DNA of 64,000 bases from Candidatus Vicinibacter proximus (GTDB taxonomy: Bacteria > Bacteroidota > Bacteroidia > Chitinophagales > Saprospiraceae): assembly GCA_016713905.1 (NCBI GenBank), contig JADJOE010000003.1, positions 744,001 through 808,000 of the forward strand, written 5' to 3'. The notes under the pieces are model-generated. The model searched no databases. It was not told where the DNA came from and saw only the letters and a list, made by a program, of their open reading frames with translations. How positions within the stretch are numbered: the first letter of the stretch is position 1; the number at the start of each line of letters is the position of its first letter. Below are positions 10,101 to 18,782 of the stretch, piece after piece. Made by a program: the position numbers and the translations under genes.

Positions 10101-12519
10101 ATTGAATTTGGTTTCCGATACCATCACTTGCAAGTTTAATTTTGGAGAGATTAAAAATACAACACACGAACCATCATATTCCTATCTCTGGGAAAGACCA
10201 GATAAATCAAGGGATACCAGTATAACAATCCGTACAAATTTTGTTGGTTGGCATTTTGTTACAGTGACAAACTCATTGGGTTGCATCCAAGTTGACTCTA
10301 TTTTTGTAAACAGCAATATAGTTAAACCTGACATTTCATTCTCCGATACAATAGTTAACTGCAAAAATTTGGGAAATGCATGTCTTAAGGTAAGCAGTAG
10401 TTCAGTCTTGGATTCAATTGAGTGGACAAATCCAGTGGGGATTAAAAGTTCGGGAATAGAAGTTTGCAACCCGATTGGTGGTTATTATCAGGTTAAGGTT
10501 TTAGATAAATCTGGGTGCAAAAATATGGATTCGGTTTTCGTTAAATTCGATACTTCTTTATCTGTTAATCCAATACTTTTAGATACTATTAATTGTAAAA
10601 AATCCTATGCTACATTGGACTTAATTTCAACGGACTCAATTTCTAAAGTTGATTGGTTTGGACCATCAAACGTTAATTCAATATCAAATTATAAATTTGA
10701 ATTTACTCAGCCGGGTAGATACCTTGCAAGAATATTTGGTTTGAATTTTTGCAACTTAGATACTTTTTTTGAAATAAAATCCGATACTTCAAAACCAATA
10801 TTTAAACTTACATCAGATACTATAAATTGTTTGAAACCTAGAGCCTCCTTGAGTATCTTTTCATCAGACTCTAATCTCAACTATAATTGGTTGTTTCCGG
10901 ATGGAAGTCGGTATGTTGGAAGTGCAGTTTCAGTTTTAATGGGTGGAACTTACATTGTTACAGTGACTTCTGGAAATAATTATTGTTCTGATTCTGATTC
11001 CGTCATGGTAATTGTAGATACTATTGCCCCAACATTAGTTGCGGATGACTTGTCGCTGCCTTGTAACTCTGATTCCGTTCAGTTAAAAGCATCTTCTAAT
11101 TGCACAGATGCAATTTTTATTTGGACTGGACCCAATAGATTTTTTGCTACCGAACAATATCCATTTGCTAGAGATACCGGAACTTATAATGTAAATGTTA
11201 TTTGTAAGAACAGATGCTCTGCACAAAAAAATATCAGATTGGGAAATATCGCAAAATATCCTGAATTTTTAGCGGAAGGTGGAATCATTAATTGCATGCA
11301 GGATTCTCTACAATTAAAACTTAAACTCCAAAGTCAGGATTCTGTTTTAGGTTGGAGTGGTCCTAGCCAATTTACCTCCAAGATAAAAGAACCATTTGTG
11401 AGCCTTCCTGGACAATATACAATTAGCGTGATTAGTTCAGAAGGTTGTCGAAAGGATAGTTCTGTTTCAGTTACTTTAGATAGCGTTAAACCCGATTTCA
11501 GAATTTTGCAATTGGATACATTTAAATGTAGCCAAAGACAAATCAGATTATTTGGACAATTATTTGATTCGTTGTCAACTTTTGAATTTTTATGGTCCAG
11601 TACCAATGGATCTATCCTAGGAGTTCCCAATGTAAATCCTGTATTAGTAGACTCTGAAGGTGATTACGAACTTTTAATAAGGAATAAACGTAATGGTTGC
11701 TATTTGAAGAAAATTTATTCCATAGAGGATGCTTCAAAAAGTCTTGACGGAATAGATTTAGAGATTGATATGCCAAGTTGCTTTGGAGTGGATGACGGAA
11801 GGATTAAAGTAAAAGATGTTTATGGTGGCAAGCCACCTTATCAGATGTCTTTGGATGGTTCTAATTTTAATTTAACTAATGAATTTAGAAACCTTGCACC
11901 TGGAAGTCAAAGGATTTTTATTAGAGATGGGTTTGGATGTACTTACGATACTTTAATAGTAATCGGGGAACACCCCGAACTTAAATTATTGGTTTTAAAA
12001 GATACTACTATTTTGCTTGGCCAGACAGCTCCATTAATTGGTGTTACTAATGTAGATACAAGTTTGGCAAAACAAATTGAATGGATGCCTTCTGAAAATG
12101 TTAACTGTCCCCAATGCCTTTTAACTTTTGCTAAACCTTTAAAAACTACCCGATATAAACTGCATATCATTGATGTAAATGGATGTGAAATTGCTGACGA
12201 ACTTACTATCACTGTTATTACAGAACCAAGAATCTATATTCCAGATGCATTTACTCCAAATGGAGATAAAATAAATGATGTAGTTAGCCTAATAACCGGA
12301 GAGGATGTTTTGTTTGTAAATAAATTTGAGATTTATGATAGATGGGGGAATAGAGTTTTTGGATCTTATGCTTTTGATCCAAAAGTGACAGAAGTCGGTT
12401 GGGATGGAACTTTAAATGGTTCACCTGTGAATTCGGGGGTTTTCGTTTACCTGATAGAAGCTGTTTCTATAAGTGGCAAATTGATTTCCAAGAGTGGCGA
12501 TCTCACTTTAGTACGATGA
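7126..12519 (+). CDS. Giant secreted repeat protein: P-domain, about 15 two-cysteine Ig-like repeats, SprB repeat, T9SS type B sorting domain
   Basis: The start is TTG 7126; no ATG precedes the signal peptide (to about LLGQ, residue 21). Residues about 30-185 form a proprotein-convertase P-domain-like beta-sandwich (GVRIKFDHKFIGDLTINLSS, then NGTWTLTLIDNDKG and IESFCLLF). Residues about 375-1540 hold some 15 tandem Ig-like repeats of about 77 residues, each with a cysteine at the start (DTINC-type) and one near the end (NGC-type). A SprB-type repeat follows (about 1550-1620; CFGVDDGRIKVKDVYGGKPPY). The C-terminus is the gliding-motility/T9SS type B domain (IPDAFTPNGDKINDVV, IYDRWGNRVF, SGDLTLVR). 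The protein should be displayed on or released from the cell surface as a long stalk. P-domain and sorting domain are clear; the role (adhesion, matrix or motility) is inference. Confidence 0.85.
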   Translation: MNRFIAIVGICFVWSGGLLGQWCCIDTNLLIKDNFTQTLRLQISGAIDNDLASVSQGVCGVRIKFDHKFIGDLTINLSSPSGQTIGLIGPVGDSGFTFFSKWNVTFVPCGQKAVPDAGFKSKWDNLQFWGILGQFFNGTYYPHNGCLEDFNLGSVNGTWTLTLIDNDKGYEGNIESFCLLFCDNSGISCNSCSPNGGYFDQTSLSYCEKSQELNLQIRPIQASFIPDSSIYAYEYLISNGDIIIDRTVSLDFRNYLPGNYEICAISYLKSDSLKIPKLGQGVKLSELKNDLAANRSGICAELSKNCLDLKINKVPDPLDYNVFICRGDSFRLDSTFYYLEGNYTVKYTSQESCDSVINLNLKFVDLKAQIKNPLPEINCLNPIVNLDVSGSSFPQGTEFIWTTNDGQFSDLSDLLRPKINKAGNYKLVIKKGQCADSIEVLITKTGTPPELEVSTDTLNCKKSSFIAKGSSNVNFPTWIWRDSSGNVLGNLDTLTINKSGKYSIQVTDMAGCSNLQIINVVEDKSPPIISAFATTITCREDSSVLSFVSQDSIVTYSWSGPSGVFNLGSIHYVKLPGLYKVEASGKNGCIAEEFVQVNSVKNIPDFKYSVDTLSCKDTVVRIVPVITSPLELIEFSGPDSFLTNEFAPWVSKSGLYQVKIIDTAGCRLDTSLFVHEDLEMPDFRLSGEELNCGEDSIQIFLFHNINPLFNYQYSWNGPVGFISDQQNPWVRQNGLYMVKVTSPNGCFSLDTITIFEDKNRPVINLSAPEITCRDTVISILTISPTGINFDWSGPDNFVSTNQNPMVTLGGLYMVTVTAANGCTSEKSIEIIENKKPGIIFVNGDTINCVRDSVLINVQTAGQIDSFNWSGPSNFKSNYLEPKVAQGGWYFLYAKAINGCISMDSTFVFEDTTRPDIYLIADSITCNQAFANIFTTVQDSFASFIWVLPTMDTSRTKNLQTSLEGIHTLFVTNSNGCKNSKEIFIHASKDKPLLNLVSDTITCKFNFGEIKNTTHEPSYSYLWERPDKSRDTSITIRTNFVGWHFVTVTNSLGCIQVDSIFVNSNIVKPDISFSDTIVNCKNLGNACLKVSSSSVLDSIEWTNPVGIKSSGIEVCNPIGGYYQVKVLDKSGCKNMDSVFVKFDTSLSVNPILLDTINCKKSYATLDLISTDSISKVDWFGPSNVNSISNYKFEFTQPGRYLARIFGLNFCNLDTFFEIKSDTSKPIFKLTSDTINCLKPRASLSIFSSDSNLNYNWLFPDGSRYVGSAVSVLMGGTYIVTVTSGNNYCSDSDSVMVIVDTIAPTLVADDLSLPCNSDSVQLKASSNCTDAIFIWTGPNRFFATEQYPFARDTGTYNVNVICKNRCSAQKNIRLGNIAKYPEFLAEGGIINCMQDSLQLKLKLQSQDSVLGWSGPSQFTSKIKEPFVSLPGQYTISVISSEGCRKDSSVSVTLDSVKPDFRILQLDTFKCSQRQIRLFGQLFDSLSTFEFLWSSTNGSILGVPNVNPVLVDSEGDYELLIRNKRNGCYLKKIYSIEDASKSLDGIDLEIDMPSCFGVDDGRIKVKDVYGGKPPYQMSLDGSNFNLTNEFRNLAPGSQRIFIRDGFGCTYDTLIVIGEHPELKLLVLKDTTILLGQTAPLIGVTNVDTSLAKQIEWMPSENVNCPQCLLTFAKPLKTTRYKLHIIDVNGCEIADELTITVITEPRIYIPDAFTPNGDKINDVVSLITGEDVLFVNKFEIYDRWGNRVFGSYAFDPKVTEVGWDGTLNGSPVNSGVFVYLIEAVSISGKLISKSGDLTLVR
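8240..11740 (+). repeat. About 15 divergent tandem repeats of about 77 codons
   Basis: Repeat starts are marked by EINC, DTLNC, TTITC, DTLSC, EELNC, PEITC, DTINC, DSITC, DTITC, TIVNC, DTINC, DTINC, LSLPC, GIINC and DTFKC. Each unit continues with a W-S/N-G-P core, a G-x-Y-x-V turn and an NGC or SGC cysteine, and ends ED-x-x-x-P before the next. The pattern is that of an Ig-like beta-sandwich with one disulfide per unit. The units are recognisable as protein but not as DNA repeats. Confidence 0.75.
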
Positions 12520-12848
12520 TAGGTCCCTTGGCTCGCTTATAAATAGTTGATTATTAGTATGATGTACTAGTAAATCGATTATGAAAGTTGACTAAATTTT
12601 TTCTTAATATTTTTTTTACTTGTGTTGCAACGGATATCTTACTAGTGGGGTCTTATTATTAGCCAGGAAGATTGGCCTGATTATAGATAATGTGTTAATA
12701 GGGATGATGGAATACATGAGTTGTATTTTTAATCTCAATAAATTCTTGTAATTAAATTTGTAAATTGTTGTTAATCAGTGTACTTTTATTCGGCGTTTCA
12801 GAAGCTCGTATAGATATTAATTTAATGTATAAGTCAAACAAAAACAAT
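12520..12848 (+). other. Gene-free stretch of 329 bases with a candidate promoter
   Basis: No ORF with recognisable content and no clear terminator hairpin is seen after the 1797-residue protein gene. TAAATTTG at 12753-12760 fits the TAnnTTTG -7 consensus and would start transcription roughly 80 bases before the ATG at 12849. The in-frame TTG at 12765 would add 28 residues before the signal peptide and lies too close to this element to be the likely start. Confidence 0.45.
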
Positions 12849-15800
12849 ATGAATAAAATTTTACTCTCCTTTTTCATTGGAATATTTTCCATTTGGAGTT
12901 TAGAACTTTCAGCACAATGTACCCCTCCTTCAGCGGATGAATGTGAAGACGCTAACGTTCTTTGCTCTTTGGATGAAGTAAATGGGTATACCTGCCAGAA
13001 TACTACTTATTCCAATCCAACTGGATGTTCCCCTCTATGTCCTTCCGGTGGAGGTGCACATAATACTGGTTGGTGGGCATTTGTTTGTGATGGAGGTCCT
13101 GTCACAATTACTATTACTTTCAGCAACTGTTCCGTGAATGGTACAGGGGTACAGATGGGTATTTGGGGAGATTGCGATTGCAACGAATCCATTGTTTGTA
13201 ACCCTAACTGTAATGGGGCTGGTTCATTTACCTTGTCCGGAAATCTTACAGCCTGTAAGACTTACTACCTTTTCGTAGATGGTTGTTCTGGTGATGTATG
13301 CGATTTTACACTAACCACTTCGGGAGGTTCTGCTCCGATGTTGCCTCCATTAGGCAATATTATGGGCCCGCGGGATGTCTGTAAAGGTGCGTGTAACATA
13401 AAGTATACTATAAACACAGGAGGAGCTTGTGGTCCGACCTATGAGTGGACCTTAGATGGAACAGAAATCGGAAGTGGATTGGGCGAAGTAACTTTGGATT
13501 TTCCTGATGAAGGTGATTTTCAGCTATGCGTTACAGCCTACATCGGAAATCCACAATCGGGTTCAATTTGTGATCAGGATGGACCAAAATGTATTACCAT
13601 TCGGGTTAGACCAATTGCAGATAAAATAGGTCCTCCTTGGACACTTTGCAATGAGCGGATTCCATTTAATTGGCATGGAGAGCAAATTTCAGCTACGGGT
13701 GAATATCGACATGAATTCACTGATCGAGCCACATGCTGTAAGTTTGACTCTGTCCGGCAATTCATTGTTCTCGAGGTCCCGGAACCACCGGATGTATATC
13801 ATTTAGGATGTGATAATAATGATGTCTATATAGATCCAACCACCAGACAAGTATTTAGTACCTGCCAAAATGGAAAAATTGTCAATTTGCCAAAATCGAC
13901 AGATCCATGGAGATGTGATAGTACTTATAAGCTTACCGCTATATTTTTAGATTACAATGTCACATTTAGAGAGTATTGCATAGGTGGTAAATTGGAAATT
14001 CAGCCAAGAGTAATAGATCGTACGAAAACTTGTGGAGCATCTGGTCTTTCTACAGACATCAGCTATAAATGGTTTCTAAAAAATGACCCTGGTAAAAAAG
14101 CTATAGGTAATGACGAAATTCTCACTGATGTGGAGAAAAAGGATGATTATTGCGTAGAAATAAAAGTTTTGGCAAACCTTGGGGATAAAGCAATTATTTG
14201 TTTTTATGAATTTTGTGAGCAATTTGATGAAGATCAATTCAAGCCCAAAAAGGTGTGTCCTAAAGGAGATCTGCAGGTTTGTAAGGGTAAAACAGGTATA
14301 TATTACATTGATACAATTTTACCTAACGATGTTTACTTCCTAAATTGGAATGTAACTGGAGGAACAATTCTTACAAAGAATGCATTCGACACTACTGTAA
14401 TAGAAGTACTTTGGAATACAAATGCACCAATAGGAACTGTGTGTTTTAATTTTGAATCCAATTGTGGTCCAAGCCCTGAGTGTTGTATTGATGTCGAAAT
14501 AGTTCCTTCTCCTGCTCCTGATGCTGGGCCGGTAATTTCTGTTTGTGGTCTGTCCACTAGCTTCCAAGGTAAAAAGGATGTTGGGGGCCAATGGACTAAA
14601 ATTTCAGGACCTGGAAATGTAACTTACAGTGATCAGTTTGATGATAAGTCAGCAGTAACTGTTGATCAATATGGAACTTATGTTTTTGGATATACAGAAA
14701 CACGATTGGGTTGTATTACAACAGATTCCACTACTATAAATTTCAATGATACACCTACTAAAAGTGCTGCAAACTATATTTGTAATTCCAATAACAAGGA
14801 CTATACCTTCAATTTTCAAATATCCGGAGGTAAAAGCCCATATACAGTAATTAAAGGAAATGGAACCGTAAGCCCTCTGGGTGTATATAACTCCGGGGTT
14901 ATTTTAAACCTGGCTAACGATACCGTTAGGATAAGAGATGTGAATGGTTGTGAATTTACTTTCATTCATGTTTATGAGTGTAAGTGTACCAACAATCTGG
15001 GTAATTTGGATAAAACTCAACAAATACTTTGTGAGGATGGGGTGGTAGTAATTAACTATGACCCAACCGGGCAGATTCTGGATCCAAGTCCAAATAAAGA
15101 CACAATTATTTTCTTTATTTATACAGATCCTAACAATCCTTATAGTTCAAGGATTAGGGACATCAGTTCTTTATCCATACCTTATGATCCAACTTTTGTT
15201 TATGGACAAACTTATTATGTTGGTGTTATTCTTGGTAGAACCGACAATAAAGGAGGAATTGACCAGATAAAAGGTTGTTTGAGAGTCGATGGTGGCGTTC
15301 CGTTTGCATTCTACAAAATTCCTGCACCAAATGCAGGACCGGATGATGCGATATGTGGTAGAGTATATGATTTAGGTGGTTTTCAATCTATCCCTGGTTC
15401 ACGCATAGAGTGGAGATTGGTTCAAGGACCTTCACCAACTTCTGGCGTATTATTCAACAATACCTTGGATCCCGCAAGTCAAGTAAGTGCTTTGGGTGAT
15501 TTCGGTACATATGTATTCGAATTAGAAGAAAACAACAATGACATTTGTATACAGAAAGATTTAGTGAGCATTACTTTTAATCCTTCACCGGAGGTAAGAA
15601 ACGTAGAGCCAAAATGTGTTGCATTCGGAGCTCCTGGTTCCAAGGATGGTAAATTTGTTGTCGAAGCCGACCTTATGAGTGGAAAGGCACCATATACTTT
15701 GCTGACAGCCAAAGGAACCATAACGGGAAACAAATGGGTCTCTGATACCTTAGCAAGTTTGGACACATTCAGTATTCAGATTCAGGATGCCAATGGATGT

Positions 15801-18602
15801 ATTTCTCAATTAACAATTGATATATATAATTGTAATTGTGATCCAATTGATGCAGGAAATTTGGATAGCTTGCTAACACGAGTCTGTGAAGACGAGTGTG
15901 TGCCTATCAAAAATTTGATACCTGAAAGTATTAATGCAGCCGAGGATGTAGCTATATATATATTGCATAAGGGTTCATATAATGACCCTTCTACTGTCCT
16001 TGATACACTTTATTCAATAAATGATATCATTTGTTTTGACAAAACTAAAATGCTTTTGGGCGTCGAAACTTACTTTATTACCAGGGTAGTAGGGGAAGAT
16101 CTTGCTCCAAGAGATGGCGTGGTAGACATAAAAGATCCTTGTAAACGAATTTCTAATAACCAACCTATCATTTGGGAGCCTTATCCTTTGGCTGATGCTG
16201 GATTAGATAAAGACATTTGCGGACTTACTTTTCCATTAGATGCCAATCTTACTTTAGGTAACGGAACCTGGCGTCAGATAGGTGGAAGTAATGCGGTATT
16301 TGCAGATCCTAATGCCCCGTCTACTACAGTAACCGTACCCGGGTATGGAACCTATAATTTTGAATGGGCAGTATTCAATTACAGTTGCGATGCATATGAC
16401 TCTGTTACTGTAACATTCCTGGATGCTCCTGAATTTATTGACAACACATATACTGTTGAATGTGATAATACAGCTGAAAATTATCGGGTGAGAATTACTT
16501 CCCGTAATGGTAATCGACCAAGCTGGAATATACAGGGAGAGCATTCAGTTAATGATCCTTTAGTAGGTAGCTTTGAGGCCGGAGATCGATGGTTGACGGA
16601 TTGGATTCCTCAGGGAAATCCATTTTTACTAACCATCAGAGATAAAAATAATTGTTTGGTGGATTCTTTCCAGGCTGTGGAGATTTGTAATTGTATTACG
16701 GATGCTGGTGTATTAACCATGACCCCTAACAATCTTTGTTTTGATGCAGCAGCTCAAGCTAACTATACTGTAGCTCCAGGTGTATTGGATGGAAACGATA
16801 TCTTTAGATATGTTCTATATGATGGTACAGCAGGAAATCCAAGAGCTGGCACAATTATTAGTTTTAACGATAATGGTAGGTTTGTTTTTGATCCGGCTAC
16901 AATGCAATTGGGTAAAACTTATTACATAGCCGTTTTCGTTGGAAATATTGATCCAACAACCGGTAATGTCAATTTTACTGATCGTTGCTTGGATAATACT
17001 CCTGGCGTTCCAGTAGCTTGGTTCTCTTATCCAGTAGCTGCCATCAATGGGCCGACTGAGTTGAATTGTAAAGTAACCTCAATTACTCTAAATGGCGCAA
17101 TATCAACCAGTGGATCAGGTGACCAGTTGGCTTTTAATTGGACTACTTCAAACGGACAGTTTGTTAATCCTGGTCAAGTTACTGGTGCAACAGTAGACAT
17201 CAACAGACCTGGAACTTACAATTTGGAAGTCGTGGATCCTAGAGCTGGTTGTAGACATCAAACAAGTTTTGTTGTCACACAGGATATAGTTAAACCTACA
17301 GTAGATATTAAAACACCTGGCATTTTAACTTGTGATGTTAAAACGCTTAATCTGGATGGAACAGGATCTTCAACCGGAGCAATTTATCAACCAACATGGT
17401 CAGGTCCGGGTAATTTAACGGGTGGGAGTACTTATACCCCAACTGTAAATGCAGTAGGTACTTATACCCTCACAGTGGAAAATTTGAAAAATGGTTGTGT
17501 GGATCTCAAGACTATAAATGTTACAGAAGATGTTGCTTTACCTGTTGCGGATATCAGTCAAAAAGGAAATCTTACATGTACTGTAAACCAAATTCAATTG
17601 GATGCTTCCGGTTCACGTGCTAACTCTGGAACAATAGGAACTTATACTTGGACAGGAAATGTGCTTTCAGGACAAGGAACCAATACGGTAACCATAGGAA
17701 AGCCTGGTGGCAGTTTTATTGTAACCGTTAAGGATAGTAAAAATGGATGTATAGATTCTGACACTATTGATGTGACCGAAATAGGTAATCCATTGGCAGA
17801 TTTGTTAGTTGATCCGGTAAATCCAAAATGTTTTGGTGAGCGTAACGGTACAATCACCGTTAATCAGGTATTGGATGTTAACAACCAACCATTAGGTAAT
17901 TTACAATTTTCATTTAACGGTGGACCATTTACATCAAGCAAAGCCTACAACAATTTAGGTCAAGGTTCATATAAGATTACTGTAAAAGATCCAAATGGTT
18001 GTTTATTGGAAAGAACATACAATCTTATTGAGCCAGGTAAATTGGGGATAGAAGTAATCAAGAGTATTGTTGTGGATCAAGGTTCTTTAGTTAGATTGGA
18101 TTCATTATTAATTGCTTTAAGAGGAGGAACTTCTGCAAATGGAGCATATAAGGATACTACATGGTTCAATATCGACCAACAAGTGGATTGGGAAAGTAAA
18201 CTGAACTATTTAGCAGATACTACAAGAGAATTTTTAATTACAGGGATAGACCAAGCCGGTTGTGAAATCAGCGACAGAGTAAGAGTTTTGGTAAGAATCA
18301 TTAAAGATGTGTGGTGGCCTACTGTAGTCTCTTCTAATGGAGATAATCTCAACGATCATTTCAATGTTTATGGTAAACGAGTTAGAAATGTAAGGTTGCT
18401 GCAGATTTATGACAGATGGGGATCACAAGTTTATTCTCAGACTAATCTTCCTGATGGAAACACCAATAGATCTGTCGGATGGTCTGGTGAATTTAAAGGA
18501 AAGAAAGCTCTTCCAGGTGTTTATGTTTTCTACGCTGAAGTAGAATATGAAGGTTCTACAGGATTTGAAAAAGTAAAAGGAGAATTTACTCTCTTGCGCT
18601 AA
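12849..18602 (+). CDS. Giant cysteine-rich secreted protein with long modules, Ig-like repeats, SprB repeat and T9SS type B sorting domain
   Basis: I choose ATG 12849 because a signal peptide follows at once (MNKILLSFFIGIFSIWSLELSAQ), giving 1917 residues. Residues about 24-165 form a cysteine-rich CUB/pre-peptidase-like sandwich (NTGWWAFVCDGGPVTITI). After a region with Ig-like folds come three long modules of about 280 residues (about 556-1394). Each opens with an (A/D)AG-x(4-5)-CG motif and contains YGTY, a CNC-type cluster and a TYY(V/I)-x-V segment. Three two-cysteine Ig-like repeats (about 1396-1650) and a SprB-type repeat (CFGERNGTITVNQV) follow. The end is a type B sorting domain (WWPTVVSSNGDNLNDHF, IYDRWGSQVY, GEFTLLR). 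It belongs with the 1797-residue neighbour as a T9SS surface protein; no enzyme domain is visible. Confidence 0.82.
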   Translation: MNKILLSFFIGIFSIWSLELSAQCTPPSADECEDANVLCSLDEVNGYTCQNTTYSNPTGCSPLCPSGGGAHNTGWWAFVCDGGPVTITITFSNCSVNGTGVQMGIWGDCDCNESIVCNPNCNGAGSFTLSGNLTACKTYYLFVDGCSGDVCDFTLTTSGGSAPMLPPLGNIMGPRDVCKGACNIKYTINTGGACGPTYEWTLDGTEIGSGLGEVTLDFPDEGDFQLCVTAYIGNPQSGSICDQDGPKCITIRVRPIADKIGPPWTLCNERIPFNWHGEQISATGEYRHEFTDRATCCKFDSVRQFIVLEVPEPPDVYHLGCDNNDVYIDPTTRQVFSTCQNGKIVNLPKSTDPWRCDSTYKLTAIFLDYNVTFREYCIGGKLEIQPRVIDRTKTCGASGLSTDISYKWFLKNDPGKKAIGNDEILTDVEKKDDYCVEIKVLANLGDKAIICFYEFCEQFDEDQFKPKKVCPKGDLQVCKGKTGIYYIDTILPNDVYFLNWNVTGGTILTKNAFDTTVIEVLWNTNAPIGTVCFNFESNCGPSPECCIDVEIVPSPAPDAGPVISVCGLSTSFQGKKDVGGQWTKISGPGNVTYSDQFDDKSAVTVDQYGTYVFGYTETRLGCITTDSTTINFNDTPTKSAANYICNSNNKDYTFNFQISGGKSPYTVIKGNGTVSPLGVYNSGVILNLANDTVRIRDVNGCEFTFIHVYECKCTNNLGNLDKTQQILCEDGVVVINYDPTGQILDPSPNKDTIIFFIYTDPNNPYSSRIRDISSLSIPYDPTFVYGQTYYVGVILGRTDNKGGIDQIKGCLRVDGGVPFAFYKIPAPNAGPDDAICGRVYDLGGFQSIPGSRIEWRLVQGPSPTSGVLFNNTLDPASQVSALGDFGTYVFELEENNNDICIQKDLVSITFNPSPEVRNVEPKCVAFGAPGSKDGKFVVEADLMSGKAPYTLLTAKGTITGNKWVSDTLASLDTFSIQIQDANGCISQLTIDIYNCNCDPIDAGNLDSLLTRVCEDECVPIKNLIPESINAAEDVAIYILHKGSYNDPSTVLDTLYSINDIICFDKTKMLLGVETYFITRVVGEDLAPRDGVVDIKDPCKRISNNQPIIWEPYPLADAGLDKDICGLTFPLDANLTLGNGTWRQIGGSNAVFADPNAPSTTVTVPGYGTYNFEWAVFNYSCDAYDSVTVTFLDAPEFIDNTYTVECDNTAENYRVRITSRNGNRPSWNIQGEHSVNDPLVGSFEAGDRWLTDWIPQGNPFLLTIRDKNNCLVDSFQAVEICNCITDAGVLTMTPNNLCFDAAAQANYTVAPGVLDGNDIFRYVLYDGTAGNPRAGTIISFNDNGRFVFDPATMQLGKTYYIAVFVGNIDPTTGNVNFTDRCLDNTPGVPVAWFSYPVAAINGPTELNCKVTSITLNGAISTSGSGDQLAFNWTTSNGQFVNPGQVTGATVDINRPGTYNLEVVDPRAGCRHQTSFVVTQDIVKPTVDIKTPGILTCDVKTLNLDGTGSSTGAIYQPTWSGPGNLTGGSTYTPTVNAVGTYTLTVENLKNGCVDLKTINVTEDVALPVADISQKGNLTCTVNQIQLDASGSRANSGTIGTYTWTGNVLSGQGTNTVTIGKPGGSFIVTVKDSKNGCIDSDTIDVTEIGNPLADLLVDPVNPKCFGERNGTITVNQVLDVNNQPLGNLQFSFNGGPFTSSKAYNNLGQGSYKITVKDPNGCLLERTYNLIEPGKLGIEVIKSIVVDQGSLVRLDSLLIALRGGTSANGAYKDTTWFNIDQQVDWESKLNYLADTTREFLITGIDQAGCEISDRVRVLVRIIKDVWWPTVVSSNGDNLNDHFNVYGKRVRNVRLLQIYDRWGSQVYSQTNLPDGNTNRSVGWSGEFKGKKALPGVYVFYAEVEYEGSTGFEKVKGEFTLLR
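14514..17035 (+). repeat. Three long modules of about 280 codons within the 1917-residue protein
   Basis: Module starts lie near 14514 (PDAGPVISVCG), 15329 (PNAGPDDAICG) and 16186 (LADAGLDKDICG), about 815 and 857 bases apart. The third ends near 17030. Shared landmarks in each are the (F)GTY/YGTY turn, a cysteine pair with the form CKC, CNC or CNC, then a (T/D)AG(N/V)L or LGNL segment, and a G-x-T/E-T-Y-Y/F stretch. They are clear as protein repeats and diverged as DNA. Confidence 0.7.
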
Positions 18603-18610
18603 CAATTATA

Positions 18611-18659
18611 AATCTAAATATAAAAGGCCTCCAATTTGGGGGCCTTTTATATTTAGATT
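18611..18659 (+). terminator. Very strong hairpin after the 1917-residue protein gene
   Basis: AATCTAAATATAAAAGGCC (18611-18629) is perfectly complementary to the 3' arm ending at 18659. With one T-G wobble the stem reaches 22 bp around a five-base loop (18633-18637). The inner part, GGCCTCC-loop-GGGGGCCTTTT, acts as a classic terminator. It is the strongest perfect inverted repeat I found in the window. Confidence 0.85.
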
Positions 18660-18748
18660 CATTCTATTTTAGAGGAAATGTATTAGAATGCATGCTAAAT
18701 ATCATTTTTTGAAATGACATGAATTTTCTAAAAGTTATGGATAAGCAA

Positions 18749-18756
18749 TAGCTTTG
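18749..18756 (+). promoter_or_regulatory. Candidate -7 promoter element for the cbb3 oxidase locus
   Basis: TAGCTTTG fits TAnnTTTG and lies 26 bases before the ccoI ATG. No convincing -33 TTG is seen at the usual distance. A short palindrome, TCATTT-TTTG-AAATGA (18702-18717), lies upstream where a regulator could act. Confidence 0.4.
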
Positions 18757-18782
18757 GGTTCGATATTTTAATATCTTAGTAT

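Noticed and set aside
12765..12848. TTG start for the 1917-residue protein
   Set aside because: It would put 28 residues before the signal peptide and lies at the predicted transcription start.
8240..17700. Possible DNA-level tandem repeat or array (CRISPR-like or minisatellite)
   Set aside because: Repeats are seen only as diverged protein motifs. The DNA units are not identical and have no fixed short spacer.
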